This document shows positions 17,431 to 26,315 of a DNA stretch of 64,000 bases, piece by piece. The DNA comes from Rhizobium sp. ZPR4. GTDB lineage: Bacteria > Pseudomonadota > Alphaproteobacteria > Rhizobiales > Rhizobiaceae. A program made the position numbers and the translations under genes. The first letter of the stretch is position 1. Each line of letters starts with the position of its first letter. The stretch is from assembly GCF_040215725.1 (NCBI RefSeq), contig NZ_CP157968.1:1054001-1118000 (forward strand). Direction: 5' to 3'. Under the pieces are notes generated by a model. That model was not told where the DNA came from and did not search any database. It saw only the letters and a program-made list of their open reading frames with translations.

Positions 17431-18426
17431 ATGCTGACCAAACCCGATAGCGCGACCACAATGACACTCTGGAATGACCGGGAAATTCCGCGCCTGGGCA
17501 TGGGATGCTGGGCAATCGGCGGACCGTTTTACGCTGGCGATGTGCCGCTCGGCTGGGGCGAAGTCGATGATGATGAATCGGCCCGTGCCATCGACCGGGC
17601 GGTGGATCTCGGTATTCGCTTCTTCGACACCGCCTCGAATTACGGGGCCGGGCATTCCGAAGAGGTGGTCGGCAGGGCGCTCGGCAATCGGGACGATATC
17701 GTCATCGCCACCAAATTCGGCTTCGCGACGGACGAGAGGACCAGGCAAGCGACGGGTGCCTTTTCCGATCCCGCCTTTATCCGGCAGTCTACTGAGACGT
17801 CATTGCGCCGCCTGCGCCGCGATCGGCTGGATCTGCTGCAGTTCCATCTTAACGATTTTCCGCTCGAAGCGTCGGACGAGGTCTTTGAGATACTCGAAGC
17901 GCTCCGAGCCGACGGCAAGATTGATGCTTTCGGCTGGAGCACGGACTATCCAGATCGGGCTGCTCGTCATGCGCATCGCGCAGGGTTCGTCTCGATTCAG
18001 CATACGATGAACGTTTTCGAGCCGGTTCCGGCGATGATCGATGTCATTGAGCGCAATGGTCTGATCTCCATCAATCGCGGTCCGCTCGCCATGGGGCTGC
18101 TCAGCGGCAAGTTCACGCCTGACAAGGCTGTCGGCGAGAAGGATGTGCGTGGTGCGAGCCTCGACTGGATGGTCTACTTCAAGGACGGCAGGATTGCTCC
18201 TGAATTTGCCGCTCGCCTGGAAGCAGTCCGCAATCTGCTGACTGAGGACGGTCGCACGCTCACGCAGGGTGCGCTTGCCTGGCTGTGGGCGCGTTCGCCG
18301 CGCACGCTGCCAATTCCCGGCTTTCGTACGGTTGCCCAAGTCGAGGAAAACGCCGGAGCGCTGGCAAAGGGACCGTTGCCAGCAGATGTGATGGCGGAAA
18401 TCGATCAGGCGCTGACTGACCTGTAG
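17431..18426 (+). CDS. Aldo/keto reductase (AKR, YajO/pyridoxal-reductase-like)
   Basis: 331 residues. Catalytic Asp and Tyr lie in GIRFFDTASNYGAGHSEE (about 60-75), Lys in IVIATKFGF, and His in LLQFHLNDF. The C-terminal segment RTLPIPGFRTVAQVEENAGAL binds the 2'-phosphate of NADPH. Start ATG 17431 has GGAGG six bases upstream (GTGGAGGATGAC); an earlier in-frame ATG at 17413 lacks one. It differs from the 1073-1987 reductase by the NYGAGHSEE and HLNDF variants and belongs to a separate subfamily. Substrate unknown; it stands alone as a transcription unit. Confidence 0.87.
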   Translation: MLTKPDSATTMTLWNDREIPRLGMGCWAIGGPFYAGDVPLGWGEVDDDESARAIDRAVDLGIRFFDTASNYGAGHSEEVVGRALGNRDDIVIATKFGFATDERTRQATGAFSDPAFIRQSTETSLRRLRRDRLDLLQFHLNDFPLEASDEVFEILEALRADGKIDAFGWSTDYPDRAARHAHRAGFVSIQHTMNVFEPVPAMIDVIERNGLISINRGPLAMGLLSGKFTPDKAVGEKDVRGASLDWMVYFKDGRIAPEFAARLEAVRNLLTEDGRTLTQGALAWLWARSPRTLPIPGFRTVAQVEENAGALAKGPLPADVMAEIDQALTDL

Positions 18427-18536
18427 ATCGGCGCATATATACCGAGAGGCAGATCGTCACTGGAGTTGGCGGTCAACGCGACGGGCGTTCGCTTGCGCCA
18501 GTTTTGTTCCGATATCTTAGCTATCGTCGGACGGTC

Positions 18537-19799
18537 TTAAGCGGAATTTATTGTCGTTCCTCGAGCTAGGGAAAGGGCGGTTTCAAGCAGTATCTTTGCG
18601 CCCGTTTCAATATTTTCTGACGTGACGAACTCAGCCTCATTATGGCTGATGCCGTCTCGGCACGGGACAAAGACCATCGCCGTCGGCGCAACGCGGCTAA
18701 TGAAATGTGCGTCGTGGAAGGCTCCCGAGACCAACTTCATGCTGGAAACTCCGAGCCTCTCACAAGCGTGGTCGATCACATCGACAATGGCCGTGTCGAA
18801 CTTTCCGGGCGCCAAGTCGAAACGCTTTTCGATGTGGACACCGACCATGTGGCGTTCTGCCGACGCGCGACATTCCGCATCGACCTGTGCCTCGATGGCA
18901 GAAAGCACGTCTTCCTGCGGATGGCGAATGTCTATGGTGAATGTGACCCTGCTCGGAATGACGTTGACGGAGCTGGGTTCGATGGTCATTCGGCCAACGG
19001 TCAGCCGCGCCATTGGATCGGTTGGCATCACGGCTAGCTGCAGTTGCGCGATCGCGGCAACGGCGGCTGCCATGGGATCTCTGCGGAATTCCAGCGGGGT
19101 CGTGCCCGCATGGGCCGCCTCGCCGCTGAAGGAAATCTCAAGCCACCTGGTTCCCTGTACGCCGGTGACGAGGCCGATCGGAATGCCCGCACGCTCGAGT
19201 ACGGGTCCTTGCTCGATATGCACCTCAACGAAGGCGGACACGGCATGGCCAAGCGGCTGTGTCGCGGCTTCCGGCAGTGCATTTAATGTTGCTGCGAGTT
19301 CATCGCTGAATCTTGCACCATCGACGCCATGCATATCCTGCCATCCGCGTATGTCGCCCGCGCCGACAAAAGCCATCGAGCCCATGCAGCCGGGAGAGAA
19401 ACGGCTACCTTCCTCGTTGGTCCAAGACACGACTTCGATGGATCGTTCCGTAACGACACCCGCATCCTCCAACGATTCCAATACCTCGAAGGCGGACAGC
19501 GTGCCAAGCGCACCATCGAACCGACCTCCCGTGGGCTGACTGTCGAGATGGCTACCAATCAACACGGGGGGCAGTGAATGATCATGTCCCTTGCGCCGGA
19601 TGAACAGGTTGGCAATCGCATCCTGGTGAATGCTGAATCCACGTGCAGTGGCCAACTCCGCAAGCAGCCGCCGCGCTGCGCGATCCTCCGCGCTCAGCGC
19701 CTGACGGTTCACCCCGCCTGCTGGGGTTGCCCCGACGGCTGCAAAATCGGCAATACGCTGTAGCAGACGCGGCGCATTGATCTTCGGGCATGCATTCAT
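18537..19799 (-). CDS. M20-family N-carbamoyl-amino-acid hydrolase / allantoate-amidohydrolase-like
   Basis: 420 residues of the Zn-dependent hydantoinase/carbamoylase family. Metal-site signatures are IGSHLDSQPTGGRFDGALG (about 75-95), VSWTNEEGSRFSPGCMGS (about 118-135) and, later, EVHIEQGPVLE; the C-terminal HNEAEF carries the last histidine. The family cleaves N-carbamoyl amides such as ureidoglycolate or carbamoyl-amino acids, releasing CO2 and ammonia. ATG 19799 overlaps the BtpA stop by four bases. It is the last gene of the operon starting at 26283, which implies that the imported compound or an intermediate carries a carbamoyl or amide group (inference). Confidence 0.87.
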   Translation of the reverse strand: MNACPKINAPRLLQRIADFAAVGATPAGGVNRQALSAEDRAARRLLAELATARGFSIHQDAIANLFIRRKGHDHSLPPVLIGSHLDSQPTGGRFDGALGTLSAFEVLESLEDAGVVTERSIEVVSWTNEEGSRFSPGCMGSMAFVGAGDIRGWQDMHGVDGARFSDELAATLNALPEAATQPLGHAVSAFVEVHIEQGPVLERAGIPIGLVTGVQGTRWLEISFSGEAAHAGTTPLEFRRDPMAAAVAAIAQLQLAVMPTDPMARLTVGRMTIEPSSVNVIPSRVTFTIDIRHPQEDVLSAIEAQVDAECRASAERHMVGVHIEKRFDLAPGKFDTAIVDVIDHACERLGVSSMKLVSGAFHDAHFISRVAPTAMVFVPCRDGISHNEAEFVTSENIETGAKILLETALSLARGTTINSA

Positions 19800-20638
19800 C
19801 GGCGGATGCCTGCCACGAAGTTCGTCACCCGCAGCGGATCGACCGCATTCCACCAGACCCCATCGTACTTCAGAGAGCTTGCGATAATCACGCCATCGGC
19901 GACCGACAGAATGTCATTGACATTGTCTGGCGTCACACCGCTGCCGACGAGCGTCGGCAGGCCCGCCGCCTGCTTGATCATTCTTATGTAGTCGAGATCG
20001 GCTGCATGTCCCGTCCTTTGCCCTGTGGCGATAACCACATCCGCATCAAAGAAGACAAGATCCTTGACCTGTTCCTCGACCGGTCGGTCCGCAACGATGG
20101 CATGCGCCCCATGTTTGACATGGGCATCGGCGAAGATGCGGATGCCATGGGCATTGAGCCGTGCACGATAGCGCATCGCGCGGGCGGCTTCCCCTTCTAT
20201 GAAGCCCTCATTGGCGACATAGGCGTTTGCCCATTGATTGACGCGAACGAAGCCTGCGCCTGCCGCGCTGGCGATTGCAAGCGCCGGAACGGCAGCATTG
20301 GCAAGAACATTGATGCCGATCGGACCGCCGAGTTCACGGCGGATACGATCGGAGATGACGGCCATATAGGCCGAGGTTTCGGGACCGATATCATCGGGCT
20401 TCGAAAAGGGAATATCGCCATGGTTCTCGATGATCACGGCATCGCAGCCACCTGCAAGATAGGCGCGGGCGTCGTCAAGTCCGCGCCGGTAGACGGCCTC
20501 GATCTCCTCGCCGGAGTAGCGCGGCGCACCGGGAAGCGGCGCCAGGTGAACGACGCCGATGATCGCCTTGTCACGCCCGAAAAGATCGATGAGGGCGTTG
20601 CCCGCTAGCTGCCCGATGGGTTTCATTGTCCCACTCAT
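19796..20638 (-). CDS. BtpA/SgcQ family TIM-barrel protein
   Basis: 280 residues. GVVHLAPLPGAPRY (about 28-42) and DAVIIENHGDIPF (about 66-78) are the family's signature strands, and ETSAYMAVISDRIRR, IGINVLANAA and PTLVGSGVTPDNV continue the (beta/alpha)8 barrel. BtpA was first linked to photosystem I stability in cyanobacteria, but most relatives (SgcQ, DUF-type) sit in sugar or nucleoside catabolic operons and their reaction is unsettled. Its start overlaps the PfkB stop, and its stop overlaps the hydrolase start, each by four bases, so it is an integral member of this pathway. Confidence 0.88.
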   Translation of the reverse strand: MSGTMKPIGQLAGNALIDLFGRDKAIIGVVHLAPLPGAPRYSGEEIEAVYRRGLDDARAYLAGGCDAVIIENHGDIPFSKPDDIGPETSAYMAVISDRIRRELGGPIGINVLANAAVPALAIASAAGAGFVRVNQWANAYVANEGFIEGEAARAMRYRARLNAHGIRIFADAHVKHGAHAIVADRPVEEQVKDLVFFDADVVIATGQRTGHAADLDYIRMIKQAAGLPTLVGSGVTPDNVNDILSVADGVIIASSLKYDGVWWNAVDPLRVTNFVAGIRR

Positions 20639-21549
20639 GTGTTTTCCAGTTCTGATCTCTTGATGATTTCCGAAATTTCCGCCCGCGAGGGATAGGAGGC
20701 GAGCGTTCCAGGCCGGGCGACTGAGATGGCGGCGGCCTTGGTCGCCAACTTTGCGGCCGCGACCAAGTTTTCTCCCTGTGCGAGCAAGCCGACGAGGACG
20801 CCCGCAAAACAGTCACCGGCACCGCTGGTATCGACGACGGCACACTTTTGCGCCTCAAGAATAATGGGAGCATGATCTGCCTGATCCCAAACGATGCCTC
20901 CTTGACTTCCAAGGGTCACGACGACGTTTCTCGCCCTTTTGTCAGAGAGCAGGTCTGCCGCCATCGCCGGGCTTTCTCGGCCTGTCAGCGCGGATGCTTC
21001 ACCTTGATTGACAATCACAAGATCCACATCGGCAAGATCTTCGACCTTCAAGTCCGACAGCGGGCTCGCATTGAGCACCGTCTTCAGACCTGACTCTTTG
21101 GCAAGTTTCAGGCAGGTAGCGGTGACCTCCCGCGACAGGTTGCCCTGCATCAACAGGATGTCATTCTTGTTCCAGGTCTTGGCGAGGGCCGTTTGCCGAA
21201 CCGGATCGAAGGCTCGCGCACAGGCGACAGCGCTGACGATGGTGTTTTCGCCACCTTCTTCCACCAGGATCGTCGAGCGATCAGTGGGAAAAGGCAGACG
21301 CACCAGTTGATCGACCTCAAGGTCGCTCTTCAGCATCTCGGTCACTCTGCCCGCGATGTCGTCGTCGCCCAGCGGAGCCCAGAGGCATACAACGGCACCA
21401 CTTCGCGCGGCCGCGACGGCTTGATTGGTGCCCTTGCCTCCGATGCCTTCAACTGTCGAGCGCGCGTTGAGCGTTTCCCCCGGACGCGGGAGGCGCGTCA
21501 GCCGGAAGCTCGTATCGACGCAGACATTGCCAACGACATGGAGGCGCAT
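20635..21549 (-). CDS. PfkB-family carbohydrate kinase (ribokinase-like)
   Basis: 304 residues. The N-terminal VVGNVCVDTSFRLTRLPRPGETL and GGKGTNQAVAAARSGA (about 35-50) bind sugar, and the C-terminal VVDTSGAGDCFAGVLVGLLAQG (about 240-262) is the PfkB signature 2 with the anion hole and catalytic Asp in DTSGAGD. These kinases phosphorylate a hydroxymethyl group of ribose, other sugars or nucleosides. Position between an imported-ligand transporter and BtpA suggests it phosphorylates the imported sugar-like compound. ATG 21549 has AAGGA nine bases upstream; gap to the preceding gene is 5 bp. Confidence 0.9.
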   Translation of the reverse strand: MRLHVVGNVCVDTSFRLTRLPRPGETLNARSTVEGIGGKGTNQAVAAARSGAVVCLWAPLGDDDIAGRVTEMLKSDLEVDQLVRLPFPTDRSTILVEEGGENTIVSAVACARAFDPVRQTALAKTWNKNDILLMQGNLSREVTATCLKLAKESGLKTVLNASPLSDLKVEDLADVDLVIVNQGEASALTGRESPAMAADLLSDKRARNVVVTLGSQGGIVWDQADHAPIILEAQKCAVVDTSGAGDCFAGVLVGLLAQGENLVAAAKLATKAAAISVARPGTLASYPSRAEISEIIKRSELENT

Positions 21550-21554
21550 AGGCG

Positions 21555-22325
21555 TCAGTCCTTGAGTGTTGCCCAGGCCAGCATCTGCTCGAAGAGCGTC
21601 TTGTAGCCGTTCCAGGCGATAAACTCGGGCGGCAGCCAGTGCGGGCCGACATCCGAAGTCCAGACGAGCGTCCGGCCAGCGCCATAGGTGCCGGTTACCA
21701 AAAGTGGCTGCGAACCATATTCGCTTGAAACCGTCGCAAGCACCTCAGCTCCCTGCTTCACCTTGACCTCGTTGAAACCGAGAAGGTAGGGCCAGTCTTT
21801 CCCGAGGCCTTTGAGGACCGGGTGATTGTTATCGCCCGTTACGACAGGCGAAAATCCCTCGGGAACCTCGACGCGGTCATCGATTGACAGGCAGCTCACC
21901 GGCAGCACCTCCTCGACCGGCGTTTTATGATAGCGCGCGCCGCCATTGATGCCCTGGAAGCTGTAATAGCCGCCGAACATCAACAGCGCGCCGCCATTTG
22001 CAACGTAGTCGCGCAGCAGCTTCAGCCGGTTCGGCGTCCTCCTGGAATGAATCCAGGTATCGGGATGCAGTAGCAGCGTATTGGCGCCGATATCGGACAG
22101 AACGATCGCGTCATATTCCGCGAGTGCTTCGGCCGTCAGCGGGAAATCGCGCTGTGCCTCATGGGCCGGCATGAAAGTGACGTCAAAGGCACTGCCCTTC
22201 AATGCCTTCAGCAACTCGTCGGCACCGGTGTGATAGGTCACCGTCGGAAACTGGTCGAAACCCTTGATGTGGGTGGCGGTCGAAACCCATGATTCACCCG
22301 CTAGAAGAACCTTTTTCTTGCTCAT
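21555..22325 (-). CDS. Glutamine-amidotransferase-like protein (GATase1-like, PF07090 type)
   Basis: 256 residues beginning KKVLLAGESWVSTATHIKGFDQFPTVTYHTGADELL, with YDAIVLSDIGANTLLLHP (about 78-95) and GGALLMFGGYYSFQGINGGARYHKTPVEEVLP (about 118-150), which corresponds to the class I amidotransferase-like fold of cytoplasmic proteins of this group. The nucleophile-elbow position is GGYYSF, with no cysteine, so glutaminase activity is unlikely. Start 22325 has AAGGAG six bases upstream. It lies between a phosphotriesterase-like gene and a PfkB gene. Function unknown; perhaps a hydrolase or a scaffold for the same small molecule. Confidence 0.8.
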   Translation of the reverse strand: MSKKKVLLAGESWVSTATHIKGFDQFPTVTYHTGADELLKALKGSAFDVTFMPAHEAQRDFPLTAEALAEYDAIVLSDIGANTLLLHPDTWIHSRRTPNRLKLLRDYVANGGALLMFGGYYSFQGINGGARYHKTPVEEVLPVSCLSIDDRVEVPEGFSPVVTGDNNHPVLKGLGKDWPYLLGFNEVKVKQGAEVLATVSSEYGSQPLLVTGTYGAGRTLVWTSDVGPHWLPPEFIAWNGYKTLFEQMLAWATLKD

Positions 22326-22350
22326 GTCTGCTCCTTGATGCACTCGACCT

Positions 22351-23442
22351 TCAGGCCGAGGCGGAAAATACCGATTGGGGGTTGGTGATCAGCATCTGGT
22401 CGATCGCCTGCTGATCGACGCCGTGACGCTTCAGTCGCGGCAGGAAATGCTTGAGAATGTAGCCATAGCCGAAGCCGCCATAGCGGGTCAGCATGATCTT
22501 GAGAAAGACGTCCTGCGACAAAAGCAGGCGATCGGCAAAACCAAGATCGACGAGCGCCCGGAGCGCCCTGGCATTTTCCTCGTCCGATGGCGATTGAGCA
22601 TCCTGATCGGCGTAATAATAGTCCATGCCGATCATGTCATATTCCAGGAATGCGCCGCGTTCTGCGAGGCTCTTTTGATAGTCGAGATCATCGTGGCTGG
22701 GATTCATGTGGCAGAGCACGGTGTGGCGCAGATCCGCGCCTTCCTTCTCGACCACATCCAGCACACGATGGGCAAGGCGCTCCCATCCCGGCAAATGGAT
22801 GGACAGCGGCAGGCCTGTCAGCCGCGATGCTCGCGCCGATGCCCGCAGGGATTTTTGCTCCTCGGCCGTAAAGTCCTTGCTGACGCCGACCTCGCCAATG
22901 ATGCCGGCCATGATGTCGGGCTGGGTCTCGCCGCCGCCGACGTCGTTGACGATGAAGGCGGTGACCTCGTCCAGATCCATGGCCTTCAGCCACTCCGGAT
23001 GGGTGTGCTCCAGATAGAAGCCCGTCCCCATGATGATCTTCAGACCGGACATGCGGGCGATGCGGCGCAACTGTTCGGCATTGCGTCCTATGCCAAAGTT
23101 GGTGGTTTCCACCACGGTATGGCCGCCGAGCTTCTGGAAGCGAGAAAGTTCGGCAAGGGCCAGATCCTGATCGTCCAGCGAGACGTTGTCGCGATTCATA
23201 TAGGGGTTCATCCGCAACTCGCCGATGATCTCTATTCCAACCGGCTGTTCGGCGATCGCCTTTTCGTCAGGATGGCAAGGGCACTTCCATGAGGTCGCTC
23301 CGTCAAGGAAGATGTGCTCATGCATGAGCGTGATCCCCATATCAGCGACGGGGATGGGACCGAGCACGGTCATCGCGCAGCCGGTGTGAACGCCGATGGC
23401 ATGACGCATTCTGGCCGTGTCGGCAAAGAGATGATCCATCAT
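22351..23442 (-). CDS. Phosphotriesterase-family metal hydrolase (lactonase-like)
   Basis: 363 residues of the phosphotriesterase family (PF02126). The metal ligands are HEH at residues 41-43, the bridging position in GIIGEVGVSKDFT (a glutamate or nearby lysine rather than the classical carboxylated Lys), LSIHLPG, VLCHMNPSHDD and the final Asp in LLLSQDVFLK. Relatives are lactonases and phosphatases of sugar lactones. ATG 23442 has GAGGAG nine bases upstream and follows the permease stop by 2 bp. In this operon it could open a lactone or cleave a phosphoester formed after import (inference). Confidence 0.88.
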   Translation of the reverse strand: MMDHLFADTARMRHAIGVHTGCAMTVLGPIPVADMGITLMHEHIFLDGATSWKCPCHPDEKAIAEQPVGIEIIGELRMNPYMNRDNVSLDDQDLALAELSRFQKLGGHTVVETTNFGIGRNAEQLRRIARMSGLKIIMGTGFYLEHTHPEWLKAMDLDEVTAFIVNDVGGGETQPDIMAGIIGEVGVSKDFTAEEQKSLRASARASRLTGLPLSIHLPGWERLAHRVLDVVEKEGADLRHTVLCHMNPSHDDLDYQKSLAERGAFLEYDMIGMDYYYADQDAQSPSDEENARALRALVDLGFADRLLLSQDVFLKIMLTRYGGFGYGYILKHFLPRLKRHGVDQQAIDQMLITNPQSVFSASA

Positions 23443-23444
23443 AC

Positions 23445-24458
23445 TCAGCGGCTCCTCGTTGCGCCCTTGAAAAGGCGGAAGTTCAACCAGATCGCCACGA
23501 GGATGATGACGCCGGTTACGATCGGCGTGAAGAAGGGCGACATGTGCGAGAGGATCAGGCCGTTGGAGATGACGGCAACGGTCAAAGCGCCGAGCACCGT
23601 GCCGACGACCGAACCGCGTCCACCGAACAGGCTCGTGCCACCCAGCACCACCGCAGCGATGACATCGAGCTCGAAGCCTTGCCCGGCATTTGAAGAACCC
23701 GACCCCAGGCGTGCGGCAAGAATGATGCCGGCGATCGAGGCAGCGACACCCGATATTACATAGACGAACAAGGTGACGCGTCGCGTGTTGACGCCGGCGC
23801 GGCGCACCGCCTCGGCATTGGCACCGATGCCGGTGACATATCGCCCGAAGGGCGTTTCATTGAAGGCGACATAGGCTGCGGCAAGAGCAACGATCGCAAT
23901 CATTGCCGGTGCTGGAACGCCAAAGAACCAGGCCTGGCCAATCGCCGTGAACGGGCTTTCCGGAGCGACCGGGATCGAGTAGCCGCCGGTGATGAGAAGT
24001 GCGAGGCCTCTGATGACCGATAGCCCAGCCAGCGTGACGATGAAGGCCGGAATCCGCTCATAGGCGATGAAATATCCCTGAATCAGCCCGGTCGCAGCGC
24101 CAAGAAGCATCATCAGAACAACGACAACAGGCCAAGCGATTCCCGCCTGAAGACAGGCCGCCGAAAGCGTGGCGGCAAGGGCCAATACGGATCCAACCGA
24201 AAGATCGATGCCACCTGTGGTGATGACGAAGGTCATGGCTGCTGCGACGATCAACAAGGGTGCCGACTGCCTGAGGACGTTCAAGAGATTAGGTGCGGTC
24301 AGGAAGACATTGGTGAAGAGGGAGAAGAAGACGCAGACCACGATGAAAAACAAGGCGATCGAAACGATACCGCCATTGGCTATGGCCCTGTCATAGAGAC
24401 GTGCCTTGCGCAGGCGAGACGACGGGCTGGTTTGGGTGTGAGAGGATGTCATGGTCAT
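23445..24458 (-). CDS. Ribose/sugar-type ABC transporter permease (RbsC family)
   Basis: 337 residues with 8-10 hydrophobic segments and the family signatures FVITTGGIDLSVGSVLALAATLSAA (about 78-102), AFIVTLAGLSVIRGLALL and, near the C-terminus, LDVIAAVVLGGTSLFGGRGSVVGTVLGAL. RbsC-type permeases form the inner-membrane channel of a CUT2 importer. ATG 24458 overlaps the ATPase stop by four bases. Neighbours give the full importer: binding protein, ATPase and permease in that order. Confidence 0.93.
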   Translation of the reverse strand: MTMTSSHTQTSPSSRLRKARLYDRAIANGGIVSIALFFIVVCVFFSLFTNVFLTAPNLLNVLRQSAPLLIVAAAMTFVITTGGIDLSVGSVLALAATLSAACLQAGIAWPVVVVLMMLLGAATGLIQGYFIAYERIPAFIVTLAGLSVIRGLALLITGGYSIPVAPESPFTAIGQAWFFGVPAPAMIAIVALAAAYVAFNETPFGRYVTGIGANAEAVRRAGVNTRRVTLFVYVISGVAASIAGIILAARLGSGSSNAGQGFELDVIAAVVLGGTSLFGGRGSVVGTVLGALTVAVISNGLILSHMSPFFTPIVTGVIILVAIWLNFRLFKGATRSR

Positions 24459-25252
24459 ACGGAAGCGCCTCGCTCGGTATGTTGGCCGGCCGAGCGCGCG
24501 GAGAACTTGCGACCGACGATCAGGTTGACGACTTCTTCGATGTTCGTTTCGGCGATAAGGCGCTCGGCGACGTTCTGCCCCTCATACATCACCTGGATGC
24601 GATCGCAGACGAGGAAGAGATCCTGCAGTCGATGCGTGATCAGAATAACGCTGACGCCGCGGGCGCTGACCGTGCGGATGAGCTCCAGCACCGCCTCGAC
24701 TTCGGCAACAGCCAGGGCGGCCGTTGGCTCGTCCATGATGAGGACCGATGGATTGAATGAAGCCGCACGCCCGATCGCGATGGACTGGCGTTGGCCGCCT
24801 GAGAGATTTTCGACCTTCAGACGCGTGTCCGGAATGACGATGCCAAGTCCTTCCAGCATGTGACGTGCCTGTTCATGCATCATCTTTTTGTCGAGGATCG
24901 GAATGCCCGCAAGCTTCCATTTCGGCTCACGCCCAAGGAAGAGATTGCCCGCCACATCGACCGTGTCGCAAAGAGACAGGTCCTGATAGACCATTTCGAC
25001 ATGCGCAGCGCGTGCGTCGGCTGGCGAAGTAAAGGAAACCGGTTTGCCGTCGATCTCGATCGTCCCCGAATCCGGGATCACCGCGCCCGAAAGAACCTTG
25101 CTCAAGGTCGATTTACCGGCGCCGTTGTCACCGACAAGGCCAAGGACCTCGCCCGGCTTCAAGGTCAACGATACATTGTCCAACGACTGCATCGTGCCAT
25201 AGCGTTTGGAAATACCGGTCATCCTGACGCGGTAGGTATCAGCGTTTGTCAT
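24455..25252 (-). CDS. Sugar ABC transporter ATP-binding protein, single-domain (CUT2)
   Basis: 265 residues with one ATPase domain, unlike the double-domain RbsA. Walker A is GDNGAGKST (about 40-48), the signature LSGGQRQ is at about 150, Walker B is VLIMDEP, and the H-loop is ILITHR. A longer frame runs upstream to 25507 but lacks homology; ATG 25252 (AAGG about 12 bases upstream) gives the normal N-terminus YRVRMTGISKRYG. It lies 89 bp after the binding-protein gene, and that gap contains a strong hairpin. Confidence 0.9.
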   Translation of the reverse strand: MTNADTYRVRMTGISKRYGTMQSLDNVSLTLKPGEVLGLVGDNGAGKSTLSKVLSGAVIPDSGTIEIDGKPVSFTSPADARAAHVEMVYQDLSLCDTVDVAGNLFLGREPKWKLAGIPILDKKMMHEQARHMLEGLGIVIPDTRLKVENLSGGQRQSIAIGRAASFNPSVLIMDEPTAALAVAEVEAVLELIRTVSARGVSVILITHRLQDLFLVCDRIQVMYEGQNVAERLIAETNIEEVVNLIVGRKFSARSAGQHTERGASV

Positions 25253-25296
25253 ATCAATGCTGCCTTGCGGAAATGGCCTCAGCCATGATGCCACAA

Positions 25297-25325
25297 CGCC
25301 ATGGCCGAAGCGATCGGCCATGGCG
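25297..25325 (-). terminator. 12-bp perfect stem-loop between binding-protein and ATPase genes
   Basis: Arms CGCCATGGCCGA (25297-25308) and TCGGCCATGGCG (25314-25325), loop of five bases. It lies 17 bp after the stop of the binding-protein gene and has no U-run. It probably protects the upstream mRNA and attenuates the downstream genes, so the binding protein is made in excess. Confidence 0.7.
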
Positions 25326-25341
25326 TGACGAGGTGCGAGAG

Positions 25342-26283
25342 CTACTTGAACATGCCCCGGAACTTGTCGACATTTTCCTTGGTGACGATGGTCACCGGCA
25401 CATTGATGATCGGATCGATCTTGTCGCCCTTTTTCACCTTGACGAGCGCTTCGACGGCAGCTTTGCCTTCGCCGGCCGGATCCTGCTGAATAACGGCTGT
25501 CACCCAACCCTGATCGATACCCTCGATCGCCTGCTTGGTCAGATCCCAGCCGAAGACCTTGACGTTACCCGTCTTGCCCTGGCTGGTGACGGCCGCAACG
25601 GCGCCGAGGAGTGCCGGCTCACCGGTCGCATAGAGCGTCGTCATGTCGGGATTGGCGGTAATGAGATTTTCCGCAGCGCTGAGCGCCACATCCTGGACGT
25701 TCTGCCCATCCACGGTATCGAGGAAGTCGACCTTTTGGCCGCCAGTCTTTACCGCTGACTTGAAGCCGTCGAGACGCTGGTTCTGGATGAAGGAATTGAG
25801 TGCGCCGACGACGCCGACTTTGGCGCTGCCGCCCAGCTTGTCCTTGACGTAGTCGGAATAGAACTTGCCGATCTCCTCGCCCGCCTTGGTGTTGTCGACA
25901 CCCACGAAGGCGATGTTGTCGCCATTCGGAATCTGGGCATCAATGGCAATGACCGGGATGCCGGCCTTCTTGGCGGCGGTGATTGCCGGCTTCACCCCGT
26001 TCACGTCGATGGCAACCAAAATGATGCCGTCAACCTTCTGGGTGATGTAATTCTCGATGGCGTCATTTTGTGCGCTGGGCACGTTGTTGGCGTTGAATAT
26101 GACAAGATCAGCGCCGGCCTTCTTTGCCGCCTCCTTGGCGCCATCATTGATCTGGTTGAAGAAGAGAGCTTGCTGGTTGATCGTCACCAGGGCCAGCGTA
26201 TTCGCTGTCGCGGCGCCGGCACTGCCGGTAAGTGCGATGGCTGCGCCAACCGCGCAACCGAACAAATATTTCTTGAGATGCAT
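25342..26283 (-). CDS. Sugar ABC transporter substrate-binding protein (RbsB/periplasmic-binding 1 type)
   Basis: 313 residues. The N-terminus KKYLFGCAVGAAIALTGSAGAATA is a signal peptide with cleavage near residue 25. The type I periplasmic-binding fold follows: FFNQINDGAKEAAKKAGADLVIF, DGIILVAIDVNGVKPAITAAKKAGIPVIAIDAQI, and VFGWDLTKQAIEGIDQGWV. It captures a sugar-like ligand in the periplasm and delivers it to the ATPase/permease pair. It is the first gene of the operon, with GGGGA before ATG 26283 and a promoter with two operators immediately upstream. The ligand is not predictable by eye. Confidence 0.92.
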   Translation of the reverse strand: MHLKKYLFGCAVGAAIALTGSAGAATANTLALVTINQQALFFNQINDGAKEAAKKAGADLVIFNANNVPSAQNDAIENYITQKVDGIILVAIDVNGVKPAITAAKKAGIPVIAIDAQIPNGDNIAFVGVDNTKAGEEIGKFYSDYVKDKLGGSAKVGVVGALNSFIQNQRLDGFKSAVKTGGQKVDFLDTVDGQNVQDVALSAAENLITANPDMTTLYATGEPALLGAVAAVTSQGKTGNVKVFGWDLTKQAIEGIDQGWVTAVIQQDPAGEGKAAVEALVKVKKGDKIDPIINVPVTIVTKENVDKFRGMFK

Positions 26284-26315
26284 GATCGTTCCCCATGTTT
26301 TTGGATTGCATAGGG

